A DNA stretch of 64,000 nt from CAYSSJ01 sp964433675 (GCA_964433675.1 CAYSSJ010000006.1:72001-136000); one strand, 5' to 3'; counted from the stretch's first letter, positions 54,501 through 63,625 are shown. Made by a program: numbers and translations. Notes: generated by a model not told the origin, from the sequence alone.

Positions 54501-55734
54501 AATTCATTTGACCGAAAATATCATTTAACGATAGAGAAGTATGCAAAGCTCCAAAATCTCCATCCAGATCTAATTCCGCATCCACTGCATCAGCAGCTTT
54601 AGTCCCATGCAAAGCGAGATGCTCTACGCTATAATGACCAAAAGTGGAGTTATCCAATCTTAGCTTGAGTTTGGTGAACATTTGCTCCGGATCGATTCCT
54701 TCACCCTCCATTTCCACCACTGCATTCAGCGAAGAAGCAAGCAGATCATCTTTTAGCCAATAGCCCAAATCAAAATTATTAGACTGAGCTGAAAGTACAT
54801 AACTCGGTTCGGAACTCAGATTAGATACTTTTGCACTCAGATCGATACTTTGACTACCTTCGGTGATATCGAGTTCAAGATCTATACTATCATCTTCGTA
54901 TGCCAGTGCGATATGCACCACCGGCGCACCTTGTATATCCAGATCAAACATTTGCGCAAATTCAGATATTGCAAATGGTTTGGCACTTAACTTCAAATTT
55001 GCAGTCGGCTCTGTCATAATAATTTTTCCTGAAGCTGTGATATCACTCTGTTCCGTCTTTATCTGCAAATGCTTGATTTCAAGCTCATCATCTTCCATTA
55101 CGATATTGGCAGTAAGTTTGCTCAGATCTATCAGTTCAGAAGAGAGTGAGAAATCTGAAATGACCAATTCGGAACTCTTATCAGAGTAAGAGGCATTTGC
55201 TTTGAGCTTCAGATCATTGATGGAGGCTGGCAGATTGCTATCCGGTTGATAATGATGGATAGATATCTCATCAAGCTGCACAGTAATTTCGGCTAACACA
55301 AACGACCAGGGTGAGGGAGTTTTTTCCCGCTCATCGTCCACCTCTGCTACCGGTGGCGCTACAAGATTGAGAATATTCCATTCCCCGACGTCAGTCTCTA
55401 CCAAATTCAAAGCTTCAATTTCCAGAACTAAGGATTTTATATAGATCTCTCTATTCAACAAATTCAATAAGTTATAGCTGAACTCGATATTATTGATCTT
55501 TACCAGAATGGCATCATTTTGAATGATTTGGATATCCTCTATTCCGAGATGAGATAGAAAATTTCCCCGCAGCTCTCCGATCTCTACCTCTGCATTCAAG
55601 CTTTTGTTCGCTTCCTCTACCAGAATCTTTCTTACCTGTTCTCTAAACAAACCGGTTTGGGTATAGATCAATCCCAACAAAAACAGAAAGATCAAACTCA
55701 AAAAGATGATGAAGATTATTCTCAGTGCCTTCAT
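51544..55734 (-). CDS. tamB: TamB-like translocation and assembly module protein
   Basis: About 1396 residues: one N-terminal transmembrane helix (ALRIIFIIFLSLIFLFLLGLIY), a very long run of beta-strands typical of AsmA/TamB-like proteins, and a C-terminal DUF490 domain (LYGRRFDLRGGTVTFTGG, EPHFDLVARH, LSDRLYLNYERQ). Proteins of this family form periplasm-spanning grooves for lipid transport or outer-membrane protein assembly. The frame continues to 55788, but the ATG at 55732-55734, one base after the TamA-like stop, begins directly at the membrane helix and is preferred. Confidence 0.9.
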   Translation of the reverse strand: MKALRIIFIIFLSLIFLFLLGLIYTQTGLFREQVRKILVEEANKSLNAEVEIGELRGNFLSHLGIEDIQIIQNDAILVKINNIEFSYNLLNLLNREIYIKSLVLEIEALNLVETDVGEWNILNLVAPPVAEVDDEREKTPSPWSFVLAEITVQLDEISIHHYQPDSNLPASINDLKLKANASYSDKSSELVISDFSLSSELIDLSKLTANIVMEDDELEIKHLQIKTEQSDITASGKIIMTEPTANLKLSAKPFAISEFAQMFDLDIQGAPVVHIALAYEDDSIDLELDITEGSQSIDLSAKVSNLSSEPSYVLSAQSNNFDLGYWLKDDLLASSLNAVVEMEGEGIDPEQMFTKLKLRLDNSTFGHYSVEHLALHGTKAADAVDAELDLDGDFGALHTSLSLNDIFGQMNYKIDLAVNKVDLAVLLQDEGFTSEINLTATIDGSGTHADILEASVNLDAAPSSLGDYSIDNLICRVQYSNRHLYLEHIELVSDEIAILATGEGTLAEYRVDYTVSIDDPAALPLIELPFAIGKTNLSGSVQTIDDNYYIKSKLVAESIKYENISIPEINSEIVASIVDEKVDLELDMSAINPIIDDTAIGNVALSTTVALEDMNYQLTKFIVVNKNISFSLTGSGHMEQDHDLQFDSFIYSVSDFPGLQEVSLRCRLGVSFVGNPDDFDLTADFDFAEIVFEETSIANLSGNTSLEKRADKMTGDVYAEIDKIENETIKLETILLKGNLEEDIAGVEVTVIQQNNRFDLAGRYSFEKSPKFQLDQVDIKVSDQFWQLAKAPVYIDIDGESVSVDSLYLASEDHFLFLDGILDFEGVNDLSFQISRFDLALIDEVIEIDFPLSGIIELEFDLKGRISTPQFELMFALEEGNYQNISIDNILLEAEYNDESMELSLVSNLKEGQKIAMQGIFPISFDFSQDEILKQTEGHLFADIEISIINLDEIAELIDYDLSGNLNLNLALRNSWKDLQMLGRLNLSDGRFRYPDLGIDYRDIQMDISADEANYFRIDSHIRARRGYMDIAGSVRLEDMVSFGLDHFNITVKAERFQVLDDRNLRVSMDADLLLEGTIENPRYSGSITLPNSRINLEAFDRFKQEEEMYKPMLLREPTRTEVAAIPKAESAAISMPDVIENLRGTLSIYIPGNNWLRGLGADLEIGGEIEVVKTGTEFELFGNVRIIRGNYELYGRRFDLRGGTVTFTGGTEIEPHFDLVARHVFRDIEGKRQVLSFELSGTPSDPIFQFYLGKELITEADAISYLIFRRNTQQLTQGEKAQLDEESGNMGMVGSLLLGQITDRLTGSIRRNLQLDVIEFSGDQNWRNATIIVGKYLSDRLYLNYERQIALKESQNLDPQRISLEYEINRYLFLQATSGDNKSTGIDLFWKTTFP

Positions 55735-55735
55735 A

Positions 55736-57559
55736 TCAAAAAGCCTGTCCGATGGTGATATAATACTGCCACTGCGGTTTTTTTTCATACAGCGGAGCAG
55801 CCAGATCGATTCTCACAGGTCCGACCGGAGTACCGATGCGCAACCCGCCACCGGCAGAATATTGCATAGCGTTCAAATTGTAGTTGTAACTACTACGCCA
55901 GACATTACCGAAATCGGTAAACATAACAGTGGAGACAGCTCTATAGATCGGTATTCGCAATTCCAAACTCAGCTCGATTAGACTGTTCCCACCTATCGGT
56001 TCACCTTCCTGATTGGTAGGACCTACCTGAGCTCTCGCCCATCCCCTGATCGAATTACTCCCTCCGGAAAAATATCTCTCCTCGATCGGCACCACTTCAT
56101 TTGCCCCTATCGGTTCTATCAGACCGATCTTCCCTTTTGCTGCTATCACAACCGGATCGAACAGCATTCTATAAAATCTCATCTCCCCAAGTGCTTTGTA
56201 ATAGTGATAATCGCTCAGCGATTCAAATCCGGAATAGGAAAAGTAGCCACCCACAAAATTACCGCCGGTCGGTGAGAAGGGTGGATATGAATTATCCGCT
56301 GCAAACCCAAAGGTGATTACTGCTTTATCATAATTATCAACTGCTTCGATAGAAACATCTTCATGTTTTTCCAGATCTATCTGTTCGAACATGAAGTTCA
56401 GATAAAGATCTGTGATATTACTCACCTGCTGCTGATAGCGCAGGTTGCTACCAAATCTGGAGAGCGAGTAAGCCGGTTCTTTCTGTCGTATTAGAAATGG
56501 ATTTAACACCAGACTGCCCAGTGGATCGATAAATGCCGGTTGGATAAATCTCATATCAATATAATACGGTTCCAATTGCGAAGTTTTGGCAAATACTTGT
56601 AATCTGCGAGCGCCACCCAAAAACCAGAATCTCTGCCCTTCCCAGGAGAGGCGCAGTTTCTCCTCTCTGCCATAGCCTACTCCCAATTTGGATACCCAGC
56701 GGTTGGACTCTCTTACCACTATCTCTACCGGGATGGAATCGTCTTGCACTTCCTGCAACAAAGCTCTCACAGTTACATACTGAAACATACCCAATCCCTG
56801 GATACTGCGCTGAGTTCGCTGTAGGGAACGATGATTAAATTCGTCACCGCCGGAGAATCGAAGCTGCTTGTTGATCACTCTCTCGGAAGTAAGTTCATTC
56901 CCTTGAATGATAACCTCTCCGAACTTTGTATAATTACTGGGCTCAATGATGACCTTCGTTTTCACCAACTTGTTATCCCGATCAAGATCAAATTCGGGAC
57001 TCACTCTCACAAACGGATAACCACTGCCGGCAAGTGTTTGTCTGATCATATCGATATCATTGGTGATATCTGCATCCCGATGCCGTTGACCTGGTTTAGT
57101 ACGGATTCGCTCAGACAGATGAGTTATTATAGTCTCCGTGTTTTTGTATGTTTCCAGATCAGCAGCTCTGATATCAAATTCGAGTGTATCTACAACCACC
57201 GGATTACCTTCATCGATCACAAACTCGATCTCCACTCGCATTCGTTTATCATCTATCTTCAGTTTCGGTTCTATCTCTGCATCAAGATAACCTTCACCGC
57301 CAAAGAAGGCTTCCAATCGTTCAACATCACGATTCATGGTAGTTTCGTCGAAAAAATGCGTGCGCTTCCAAAACTGTAGTCGCTGAATTATATTGGGAGA
57401 GCTTATCCGGATAACTCTGCTTAGCTCTCTGTCTGATGCTATCTCATTGCCACTGAACTTGATTTTGTGAACTCTATGTTCGGACAATGCTGCTAACCAA
57501 ACGGTACTGCTAAGCAGTAGCAGTAAGATCAACACTTTTTTTATTCGATTTCCATTCAT
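55736..57559 (-). CDS. tamA: TamA/BamA family (Omp85) outer-membrane protein
   Basis: A 607-residue Omp85 protein with a signal peptide (MNGNRIKKVLILLLLLSSTVWLAA), about three POTRA domains (residues ~30-260; for example HKIKFSGNEIASDRELSRVI and TKFGEVIIQGNELTSERVINKQLRF) and a C-terminal barrel. The barrel holds SGGSNSIRGWARAQVGP, the conserved L6-loop RGW in place of VRGF/Y, and ends YYITIGQAF with a terminal Phe. Being immediately upstream of tamB points to a TamA rather than BamA role. Confidence 0.88.
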   Translation of the reverse strand: MNGNRIKKVLILLLLLSSTVWLAALSEHRVHKIKFSGNEIASDRELSRVIRISSPNIIQRLQFWKRTHFFDETTMNRDVERLEAFFGGEGYLDAEIEPKLKIDDKRMRVEIEFVIDEGNPVVVDTLEFDIRAADLETYKNTETIITHLSERIRTKPGQRHRDADITNDIDMIRQTLAGSGYPFVRVSPEFDLDRDNKLVKTKVIIEPSNYTKFGEVIIQGNELTSERVINKQLRFSGGDEFNHRSLQRTQRSIQGLGMFQYVTVRALLQEVQDDSIPVEIVVRESNRWVSKLGVGYGREEKLRLSWEGQRFWFLGGARRLQVFAKTSQLEPYYIDMRFIQPAFIDPLGSLVLNPFLIRQKEPAYSLSRFGSNLRYQQQVSNITDLYLNFMFEQIDLEKHEDVSIEAVDNYDKAVITFGFAADNSYPPFSPTGGNFVGGYFSYSGFESLSDYHYYKALGEMRFYRMLFDPVVIAAKGKIGLIEPIGANEVVPIEERYFSGGSNSIRGWARAQVGPTNQEGEPIGGNSLIELSLELRIPIYRAVSTVMFTDFGNVWRSSYNYNLNAMQYSAGGGLRIGTPVGPVRIDLAAPLYEKKPQWQYYITIGQAF

Positions 57560-57638
57560 TTCTATCCGCTTCTCTTTTTTAATGTTATAATTTACTTTTT
57601 ATGAGATTATTGTCAACAAAGATTATGCTCTTTCTTAC

Positions 57639-57644
57639 TTGACA
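57639..57644 (+). promoter_or_regulatory. Possible -35 element of the DUF1848 gene
   Basis: TTGACA about 45 bp before the start codon. TACTTA at 16 nt and TATTCT at 20 nt are the only -10-like hexamers. Confidence 0.35.
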
Positions 57645-57685
57645 AATAGCGGATTATGAATACTTATTCTAATAGAGGGGGAAAG

Positions 57686-58567
57686 ATGATAGTGAGTGTG
57701 AGCAGAAGAACGGATATACCGGCATTTTATGCCCGGTGGTTTGTAAATAGAGTTCATCATGGTTTCGTCGAAGTTCCCAACCCATTTAATCCGAAGCACA
57801 TAAAAACGGTCTCCCTCGCTCTCTCTGATGTGGATTGTTTTGTCTTTTGGACTAAGAACCCGCTGCCAATGCTGCAATTTCTTGATGAGCTTGCAGGCTA
57901 TCATTACTATTTCTTGTTTACTTTGAACAATTATCCCACATTGATTGAAGCCGGTCTGCCACCGTTAGATAATCGGATAGAAGCTTTCTGCTCTCTTACC
58001 GGCAAAATAGGTAGCGATCGTGTCATCTGGCGTTATGATCCTATTCTGTTTAGCAATGATATTGATACTAGTTATCACAAAAAAGCATTCGAACACATTA
58101 TCTCCCGTATTCACAGACATACTTCCAAATGCATTGTCAGCTTTGTAGATCTATATTCCAAAACCAAAAAAGCTCTGCCGGGTTTGAAGGATATCTCTGA
58201 TACCGATAAACATGCCATATTATCTCACTTTCATTCTCTCTGTTTGGATTATGATCTAGCTTTACAAACCTGCTCGGAAGATCTGCGATCCTCATCCTAC
58301 CCGGTAAAAAACGGTGCCTGCATAGATGCCGAGCTGATCTTTGCAATAACGAACAAAAAAACAAAGTATAGCAAAGACAGAGGACAGAGGGAAAACTGTC
58401 TGTGTACAAAGAGTGTCGATATCGGAGTTTACAATACCTGTCATTATACTTGTAAATACTGCTATGCTATAGATGTGAATTCCAAGCACAGAAACCCTGA
58501 TCATGATGTCCATTCTACTTCATTGGACGGTCGGAGCACAACAAAGGAGTTGGAAATATGTCGTTAG
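57686..58567 (+). CDS. DUF1848 family protein
   Basis: About 293 residues matching DUF1848: MIVSVSRRTDIPAFYARWF, VPNPFNPKHIKTVSL, DCFVFWTKNPLPML, YDPILFS and a C-terminal TCKYCYA Cys cluster with further Cys residues (CLCTKSVDIG, NTCHYTC). The family resembles radical-SAM folds but its reaction is unknown. The open frame starts at 57656, but the ATG at 57686 is preceded by an AGGGGGAAAG RBS and begins at the conserved N-terminus. It overlaps the DUF3795 gene by 10 bp. Confidence 0.85.
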   Translation: MIVSVSRRTDIPAFYARWFVNRVHHGFVEVPNPFNPKHIKTVSLALSDVDCFVFWTKNPLPMLQFLDELAGYHYYFLFTLNNYPTLIEAGLPPLDNRIEAFCSLTGKIGSDRVIWRYDPILFSNDIDTSYHKKAFEHIISRIHRHTSKCIVSFVDLYSKTKKALPGLKDISDTDKHAILSHFHSLCLDYDLALQTCSEDLRSSSYPVKNGACIDAELIFAITNKKTKYSKDRGQRENCLCTKSVDIGVYNTCHYTCKYCYAIDVNSKHRNPDHDVHSTSLDGRSTTKELEICR

Positions 58568-58893
58568 CAGGCTATTGTGGCGATTATTGCGGTAAATGTA
58601 AAAACTACCCGAGCAAGTGCCAAGGTTGTCTTCCCGACAGTCATCCGGAGTGTTTTTTCATCCAATGTTGCCTACAAAGAGAGGTCGAACATTGTGGTAT
58701 CTGCCCGGAATTCCCCTGCCGGAAATTAGCTGACTTCGTTCCCGATGACGATCCCAAGTTACCGGTAAGATACCATATCCGTGATGCTACTCTCCGGCGT
58801 ATTTTGGGAACTAAACTCTGGCTCAAATTGATGGAGGTAAGAGGAAAAATGGCGGTACCGGTAGCGATACCACCAAAAGTTGAACTTATCTGA
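58558..58893 (+). CDS. DUF3795 family cysteine-rich protein
   Basis: A 111-residue protein with 12 Cys in its first 60 residues, grouped as CGDYCGKC, CQGC, CFFIQCC, CGIC and PC, a DUF3795 signature that suggests bound zinc or Fe-S clusters. Function is unknown. The ATG lies in the last codons of the DUF1848 gene with an AAAGGAG RBS, so the pair is co-translated. Its stop overlaps the end of the convergent barrel gene by 8 bp. Confidence 0.85.
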   Translation: MSLAGYCGDYCGKCKNYPSKCQGCLPDSHPECFFIQCCLQREVEHCGICPEFPCRKLADFVPDDDPKLPVRYHIRDATLRRILGTKLWLKLMEVRGKMAVPVAIPPKVELI

Positions 58894-60070
58894 CCAGATT
58901 GTATAGCGCTATTAAGTCGGCATTGAAGCCAATATCCCATTTGCTTTGTCTAGTTTGCAGACCGCCACCGGGGAAGGATGATCTATTATACTGAAATTCG
59001 ACAATATCATCATAATGAAAGCGGAAACCATATCCTCTGGTTTCACCTACTATCTCTCCCTGATGATCTTCATATTCCCCTCTTCTGATAGAGAATATAT
59101 CCAAAAATGTGAGTTCAACCCCTTCTCCCAAAACATCTTCTTTATCGCCATAAGCACTTTTATCCTCACTGTAATAGACCGAGAACAGATTTTTGGATAT
59201 TTTGTAGAACAGATCATCTTCTACGATATCTTTTAGAATATCGGAAGTAATAGCGAGCTTAACCGAAAAGGCATCGGTTCTGCCCCAGGGAAGCTCATCT
59301 TCACCTTCTTCGGAATCGAGACGATACTTAATCGTACTTTTAGCCGGATTGATAAAATGATAAGACAATACCAGATCGAGATTGATAAAATCAACTCCTT
59401 TGAGCTTAGTATTTATGGGGCTAACTCTGCCGATCAATCCGTAATTCAACCGATGTCCCGTATCTGTCTCGGGGATTGGGTCAATGCTGGTAGAAGCCAC
59501 ATCCTCACTGCCCATAAAAGTGTCTATATAGTCATAACTTGCACCAAAGGAGAGCTCACCGTAAGGGAGGATCTTGTTAAACAAATCACCACCATAAATA
59601 TTAGACAAAAACTCCACCGTATTCACTCCGAGAGCAAATGTCGAAACCGCATCATAAGTTTCGTATGTTCCGATTATATTCCCCTCTTCATCCGTATATG
59701 CTCTCTCACCATAAGACATCACGGTTCCGAAGCGATTTCTTGCACTATATACCGGAAAGAGAACTCCTATCCCACTAAAGCCATAGCTCATATAGGATGA
59801 GATATGATACATATCATCAAAGACCTTATCAAACCAGGGATCGTGCGAATATCCGAAGGAGAAGTTTTTGTGATAACCCAACTTTGCCGGATTACTCCAT
59901 ACACTCAGAGGATTGGTGTTCCAAATATTGGCAGCTCCGGAATTATTACCGAAGGCATAATCGGCCGCTGATGGATTGATACTGACAAATATAGCTGTAA
60001 AACTGGATGCTATCAACAAATTACAGCCTATTATAACTCCAACGATACTCAAAATCGTTTTTTTATTCAT
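58886..60070 (-). CDS. PorV/FadL-like outer-membrane beta-barrel protein
   Basis: A 394-residue protein with a signal peptide (to about residue 30) and a PorV-like N-terminus: INPSAADYAFGNNSGAANIWNTNPLSVWSNPAKLG, reminiscent of the GGA-x-WNPAGLA consensus of PorV/PorQ and FadL. The rest is strand-rich to the C-terminus. PorV shuttles or docks type IX cargo in Bacteroidota. As a C-terminally tailed secreted protein is encoded nearby, a role in that pathway is possible, but a general barrel transporter is not excluded. Confidence 0.65.
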   Translation of the reverse strand: MNKKTILSIVGVIIGCNLLIASSFTAIFVSINPSAADYAFGNNSGAANIWNTNPLSVWSNPAKLGYHKNFSFGYSHDPWFDKVFDDMYHISSYMSYGFSGIGVLFPVYSARNRFGTVMSYGERAYTDEEGNIIGTYETYDAVSTFALGVNTVEFLSNIYGGDLFNKILPYGELSFGASYDYIDTFMGSEDVASTSIDPIPETDTGHRLNYGLIGRVSPINTKLKGVDFINLDLVLSYHFINPAKSTIKYRLDSEEGEDELPWGRTDAFSVKLAITSDILKDIVEDDLFYKISKNLFSVYYSEDKSAYGDKEDVLGEGVELTFLDIFSIRRGEYEDHQGEIVGETRGYGFRFHYDDIVEFQYNRSSFPGGGLQTRQSKWDIGFNADLIALYNLVR

Positions 60071-60090
60071 ACTTGCCTCCTATTTTCTTA

Positions 60091-60612
60091 TCATTTAGAT
60101 AGATAAATATCAATGCCCAATTTGAATTTGAATTCTTCCTGTTTATTGTTTCCGCTCATATCACCTCTGTAATCACCTATACCCTTAAGGTAATCAGCAC
60201 TAAGATTAAGAAAAATATAGTCTGATAAAGGTAACAAGTAACCCAATTTTGCATTGATATGACCGGATATAAGATCTATATTATTCATCCCTGTCCATTT
60301 TTCCATATAACCGGCACCGATATATATTTGATCTATAAAATATCTAAAACCGATGCCATAATCTACTTCCTCTCTTTCTAACTCACCGTGATATACTTTG
60401 CTGAAATTTAGAAGTAGATCTGCCGATAAGTCTTCCCAAACAAAATAACCTAACTGGGGTGAGAATACGATAGTATTCCTCCTATCCATATCCGGATGTT
60501 CCTTGAAAGTATCAAATGATACACTTCCTCCAATATTGAGCGTACCTTTGTCAAAGGCACTCAACCCTGTTACCATAAACAGTACTACCATGATAATCAT
60601 TGATTTTTTCAT
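60091..60612 (-). CDS. Small outer-membrane beta-barrel protein
   Basis: A 173-residue exported protein (signal MKKSMIIMVVLFMVTGLSA) with about eight alternating strands (GTLNIGGSVSFDTF, LGYFVWEDLSADLLLNFSKV, VDYGIGFRYFIDQIYIGAGYMEKW) and a final LGIDIYLSK, the layout of an eight-stranded OmpA/OmpW-like barrel. No specific family is recognised. It lies 20 bp upstream of the PorV-like gene on the same strand. Confidence 0.75.
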   Translation of the reverse strand: MKKSMIIMVVLFMVTGLSAFDKGTLNIGGSVSFDTFKEHPDMDRRNTIVFSPQLGYFVWEDLSADLLLNFSKVYHGELEREEVDYGIGFRYFIDQIYIGAGYMEKWTGMNNIDLISGHINAKLGYLLPLSDYIFLNLSADYLKGIGDYRGDMSGNNKQEEFKFKLGIDIYLSK

Positions 60613-60733
60613 CTTTCTTTAATCCTCCTTTATTTTTTTTGTAACCCTCTTTGGGCTGTCTCTTCCCTATGTTTATCGCCAGAAATTTGTTCAGAAAACC
60701 CCGTCTGACCGGCTGAAGCCAGTTTTGAAAGCC
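60613..60733. other. Gene-free spacer before repeat block
   Basis: Besides a poly-T stretch and the upstream flank of the barrel gene, nothing is recognisable. A short minus-strand frame (60551-60739) has no supporting features. Confidence 0.4.
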
Positions 60734-60788
60734 TGTCATTGCGAGTTGTTCTTCTTGCTGAACTTTGGCGTGGTAATCTCATTTTCTA
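60734..60788. repeat. Dispersed repeat TGTCATTGCGAG type, copy 1
   Basis: Fifty-five base pairs starting TGTCATTGCGAGTTGTTC and ending TCATTTTCTAC recur at 63571-63625 with one substitution (GTGGTAATC here, GTGGCAATC there). Both copies face the same way and lie on either side of the beta-helix gene. Confidence 0.9.
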
Positions 60789-60905
60789 CGGCTCCTTTCT
60801 TGCTCTATGTGCGACATTACCCAATGTCGCCTTCGAATTGGAACCCGGGTATTGACACCAATTAACCAATAAACTAATCAACATCTCCCTTGTCCTCAGC
60901 CGTCA

Positions 60906-61194
60906 CCCTGCCTGCCATTCCGTAGTAAAATGAAGGATGGAGTGATCCCGACTTGTCGGGATTATATCGAAGGGTGACGAGTGAAACACCATACTCCCTA
61001 AGTTCACACTTCGATACGCTCCGGCTTACGCCGAAGCTACTCAGTGTGACGATATCGTTTTTTATGAGATTTCTCCGCTCGGTCGAAATGACACTTTTTT
61101 GCTTCTGACCTCCGACTTCTAAACATCTAAACCCTAAACTCCTAAACATCTCTCTTGTCCTCCGTAGCCCCCCGAAGCATTTGCGAAGGAGGAT
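60906..61194. repeat. Dispersed composite intergenic repeat, copy 2
   Basis: This copy has the modules of 9131-9367 in the same order and orientation: CCTGCCTGCCAT, GTAGTAAAATGAAGGATGGAG, ATCCCGACTTGTCGGGAT stem-loop, the ACTTCGATACGCTCCGGCTT and CTACTCAGTGTGAC module, CTAAACCCTAAACTCCTAAAC and CCTCCGTAGCC. It carries an added TGAGATTTCTCCGCTCGGTC block before the CTAAACCC tract, which is also present near 63880. Confidence 0.88.
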
Positions 61195-61209
61195 TGTTTC
61201 TCTCCATGC

Positions 61210-63546
61210 TTATTTCAAAAGCATCATCTTCCTCGTAACCACCTCATACTCGGTTACCAATTTGTAAAGGTAAATCCCCGACGGTAACTGCCTGCCGTTA
61301 TCATCTTTACCGTTCCAGTAGAGTGAGTAGATACCCGGGGCTGAGTAGCAATCGTAAAGTTTTCGTACCTTTTGACCTTTGATATTGAATATTTCCAGCG
61401 TTACATCGCTCTCTTGCGGTAGTTCGAATTCGATAGTGGTATCCGGGTTGAACGGATTGGGGTAATTCTTCACCGAAAGCTGCTGAGGTATCTCTATTGC
61501 CGGTTCATCTGCGCTAACTACCGACTGTGGTACCGATGGTGCACCGTATTCGTAGCAGCCCATATCGATGATAGCCTCACCATTGCCAAGCCCATCCCAT
61601 ACACGGCGGTTGTAGAGCAAATCCCATGGCGGTAGATGCAAACCGGTGGTATCCGGCATACCGGCATCTACTGCAGGGGAATATTCTGTGAGCTGGTAAT
61701 AGAGCGGATCGCTTGGATCCAGTCCTGCCTCTTGTCCATAGAAATGTACCGGTCCGTCTATATTACCCTCGCCCCAGATGAATTCCACACCGTAGGGTTC
61801 ATATCCCATTACATGGATGATTGCCGGATCAGTTCCACCTTCGATCAGATTATGTTCCAGATAAACCTTACTCCGGGTTTGCCCACGCAAAGTGATAAAT
61901 GTATAATCGCTGTTATCATAGATAATATTGTTCGTTAGATAAAAATCCCCTCCTCTACCGATACGGATAGCTCCGGTTGGTACAAAACTACCGGGATCCT
62001 GATGATTATTCACCACCGTATTGTTCGTAAAATAGAGCGTATCGGTATTTAATAAACTTACTGCCCCTCTCGGCCAAAGATCATCCAATAAGGTATTGTT
62101 GGCAAACAGACAATTGGAAATAGTTACTTGATCTGTGCCTCCGACTGTTAAAGCACTTCCTCCGAAACCGGATTGGTAATCCGGCTGGTGGTTCATTATA
62201 GTAATATTTTCAATGACAGCTTCACTATTATCAGGGTTTGTACGATTAGTTATATGAATAGCACGTAATTCATTTATTGAATTAAAAAATTCACTATCCT
62301 TAATAGTAATATTACCTCTAGTTAATGATATCCCGGAACTACTACCTTCAGTATTGTATATATTTATCCCGGATATAAGAGCATTCTGTTTATAAGGTGC
62401 TTTACTTGAAAACAAAAGAGTATAACTCCCGGGAAAGTTACGTATAGTCATATCTTTGAGTGCATTATCACGTGCATAAAAACTGTCAATCAAAGATATT
62501 GGCATCATATCTTCTCCCACATCCCATTCTATGATGGTTTTTTCCTTGCCCACTCCTTTGAGAGTAACATGGGAGCGCATATTCAGTGGAAAGAGTTGAC
62601 CTCTTCCGGGAGAATATATACCTTTATCCAAATGGATGGTGCGTGGATTGAGGCTATCGGCAGAAATTTTGGTAAGCGCCCATTGAATACTATGCAGAGG
62701 TTCATCCGGCGTAGCACCACTGTTGCTATCATCACCCTCGGGATGAACATAGAGGTCATGCTCTGCCGGTTCGAGCCATTGATTATCTATACTGAGTTCG
62801 AGAAAAAAACTGGGTTTGACTAAATTACCAGTCGGATTCAATATTGTGAAAGTATCTACAATAATATAATTAACTATAGAATTATGTGCTTCTGTGATCA
62901 TTATATCTGCAGAACTACCTGCCGTATTATTGTAGATGTTACATTTATTATCTGTGCTAAATGTAAGGTTGCAATCGACTGCATTTGTGTTTGGTATTCT
63001 TCCTATTGATATCCCGCCGCCATTAGCATAAGCATGATTACCTGTTATTGTTACATTTTCCAGAAAAGAATTTGAAGAGGAAAAGAATATCCCACCACCA
63101 ATTCTAGCAATACTTTGTGTGATAAGCAGGTCTTTAAGGATTGGCGAAGCATGATTAATAAAAATACCGCCTCCACTATAATTATAACCAACATGTCCAA
63201 TCCCATTTTGTATGGTAAACCCTTGCAGTACAGTATCCTCTGTTTCGTTATTATCAAATTCCACCACACTCCATTCTTCGTTGCCGTCGATGATGGTATT
63301 ATAGATATAGCTTTCGTCACCGGTGGTCAGTATGAGACTGGCTACGGTGATATCTTTGCCGAGGAAATTTATGTTTTCGTAATAGGTTCCCGGATACACC
63401 AGTACCGTATCACCGTCAGTCGCTGCATCAATACCTGCTTGTATGTTTACAAAATCTCCCGTACCATCCTGGTTTATCTCCCAGGTTGTGGTGGATAATA
63501 AGCTACAACTGCCGAAAAGTATTATCAATATTATTATTTTATTCAT
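61210..63546 (-). CDS. Secreted parallel beta-helix protein with type IX-like C-terminal sorting tail
   Basis: A 778-residue exported protein (signal MNKIIILIILFGSCSLLSTTTW). Residues ~20-260 and ~270-600 are two right-handed beta-helix regions: DGTGDFVNIQAGIDAATDGDTVLVYPGTYYENI, YSGGGIFINHASPIL, and the DUF1565-like VHPEGDDSNSGATPDEPLHSIQWAL. The last ~85 residues are the FlgD-Ig/type IX-style module: NYPNPFNPDTTIEFELP, VTLEIFNIKGQKVRKL, YWNGKDDNGRQLPSGIYLYKL. The tail predicts secretion to the surface. Polysaccharide or other ligand binding is possible; no catalytic triad is visible. It is bracketed by dispersed repeats. Confidence 0.85.
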   Translation of the reverse strand: MNKIIILIILFGSCSLLSTTTWEINQDGTGDFVNIQAGIDAATDGDTVLVYPGTYYENINFLGKDITVASLILTTGDESYIYNTIIDGNEEWSVVEFDNNETEDTVLQGFTIQNGIGHVGYNYSGGGIFINHASPILKDLLITQSIARIGGGIFFSSSNSFLENVTITGNHAYANGGGISIGRIPNTNAVDCNLTFSTDNKCNIYNNTAGSSADIMITEAHNSIVNYIIVDTFTILNPTGNLVKPSFFLELSIDNQWLEPAEHDLYVHPEGDDSNSGATPDEPLHSIQWALTKISADSLNPRTIHLDKGIYSPGRGQLFPLNMRSHVTLKGVGKEKTIIEWDVGEDMMPISLIDSFYARDNALKDMTIRNFPGSYTLLFSSKAPYKQNALISGINIYNTEGSSSGISLTRGNITIKDSEFFNSINELRAIHITNRTNPDNSEAVIENITIMNHQPDYQSGFGGSALTVGGTDQVTISNCLFANNTLLDDLWPRGAVSLLNTDTLYFTNNTVVNNHQDPGSFVPTGAIRIGRGGDFYLTNNIIYDNSDYTFITLRGQTRSKVYLEHNLIEGGTDPAIIHVMGYEPYGVEFIWGEGNIDGPVHFYGQEAGLDPSDPLYYQLTEYSPAVDAGMPDTTGLHLPPWDLLYNRRVWDGLGNGEAIIDMGCYEYGAPSVPQSVVSADEPAIEIPQQLSVKNYPNPFNPDTTIEFELPQESDVTLEIFNIKGQKVRKLYDCYSAPGIYSLYWNGKDDNGRQLPSGIYLYKLVTEYEVVTRKMMLLK

Positions 63547-63570
63547 TATTTGCTCCTGTATTGTTTATTT

Positions 63571-63625
63571 TGTCATTGCGAGTTGTTCTTCTTGCTGAAC
63601 TTTGGCGTGGCAATCTCATTTTCTA
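63571..63625. repeat. Dispersed repeat TGTCATTGCGAG type, copy 2
   Basis: Direct copy of 60734-60788 with one base changed, placed immediately upstream of the beta-helix gene. Confidence 0.9.

Noticed and set aside
60734..63625. Insertion sequence with direct repeats around the beta-helix gene
   Set aside because: No transposase, no terminal inverted repeats; the enclosed gene is a secreted protein.
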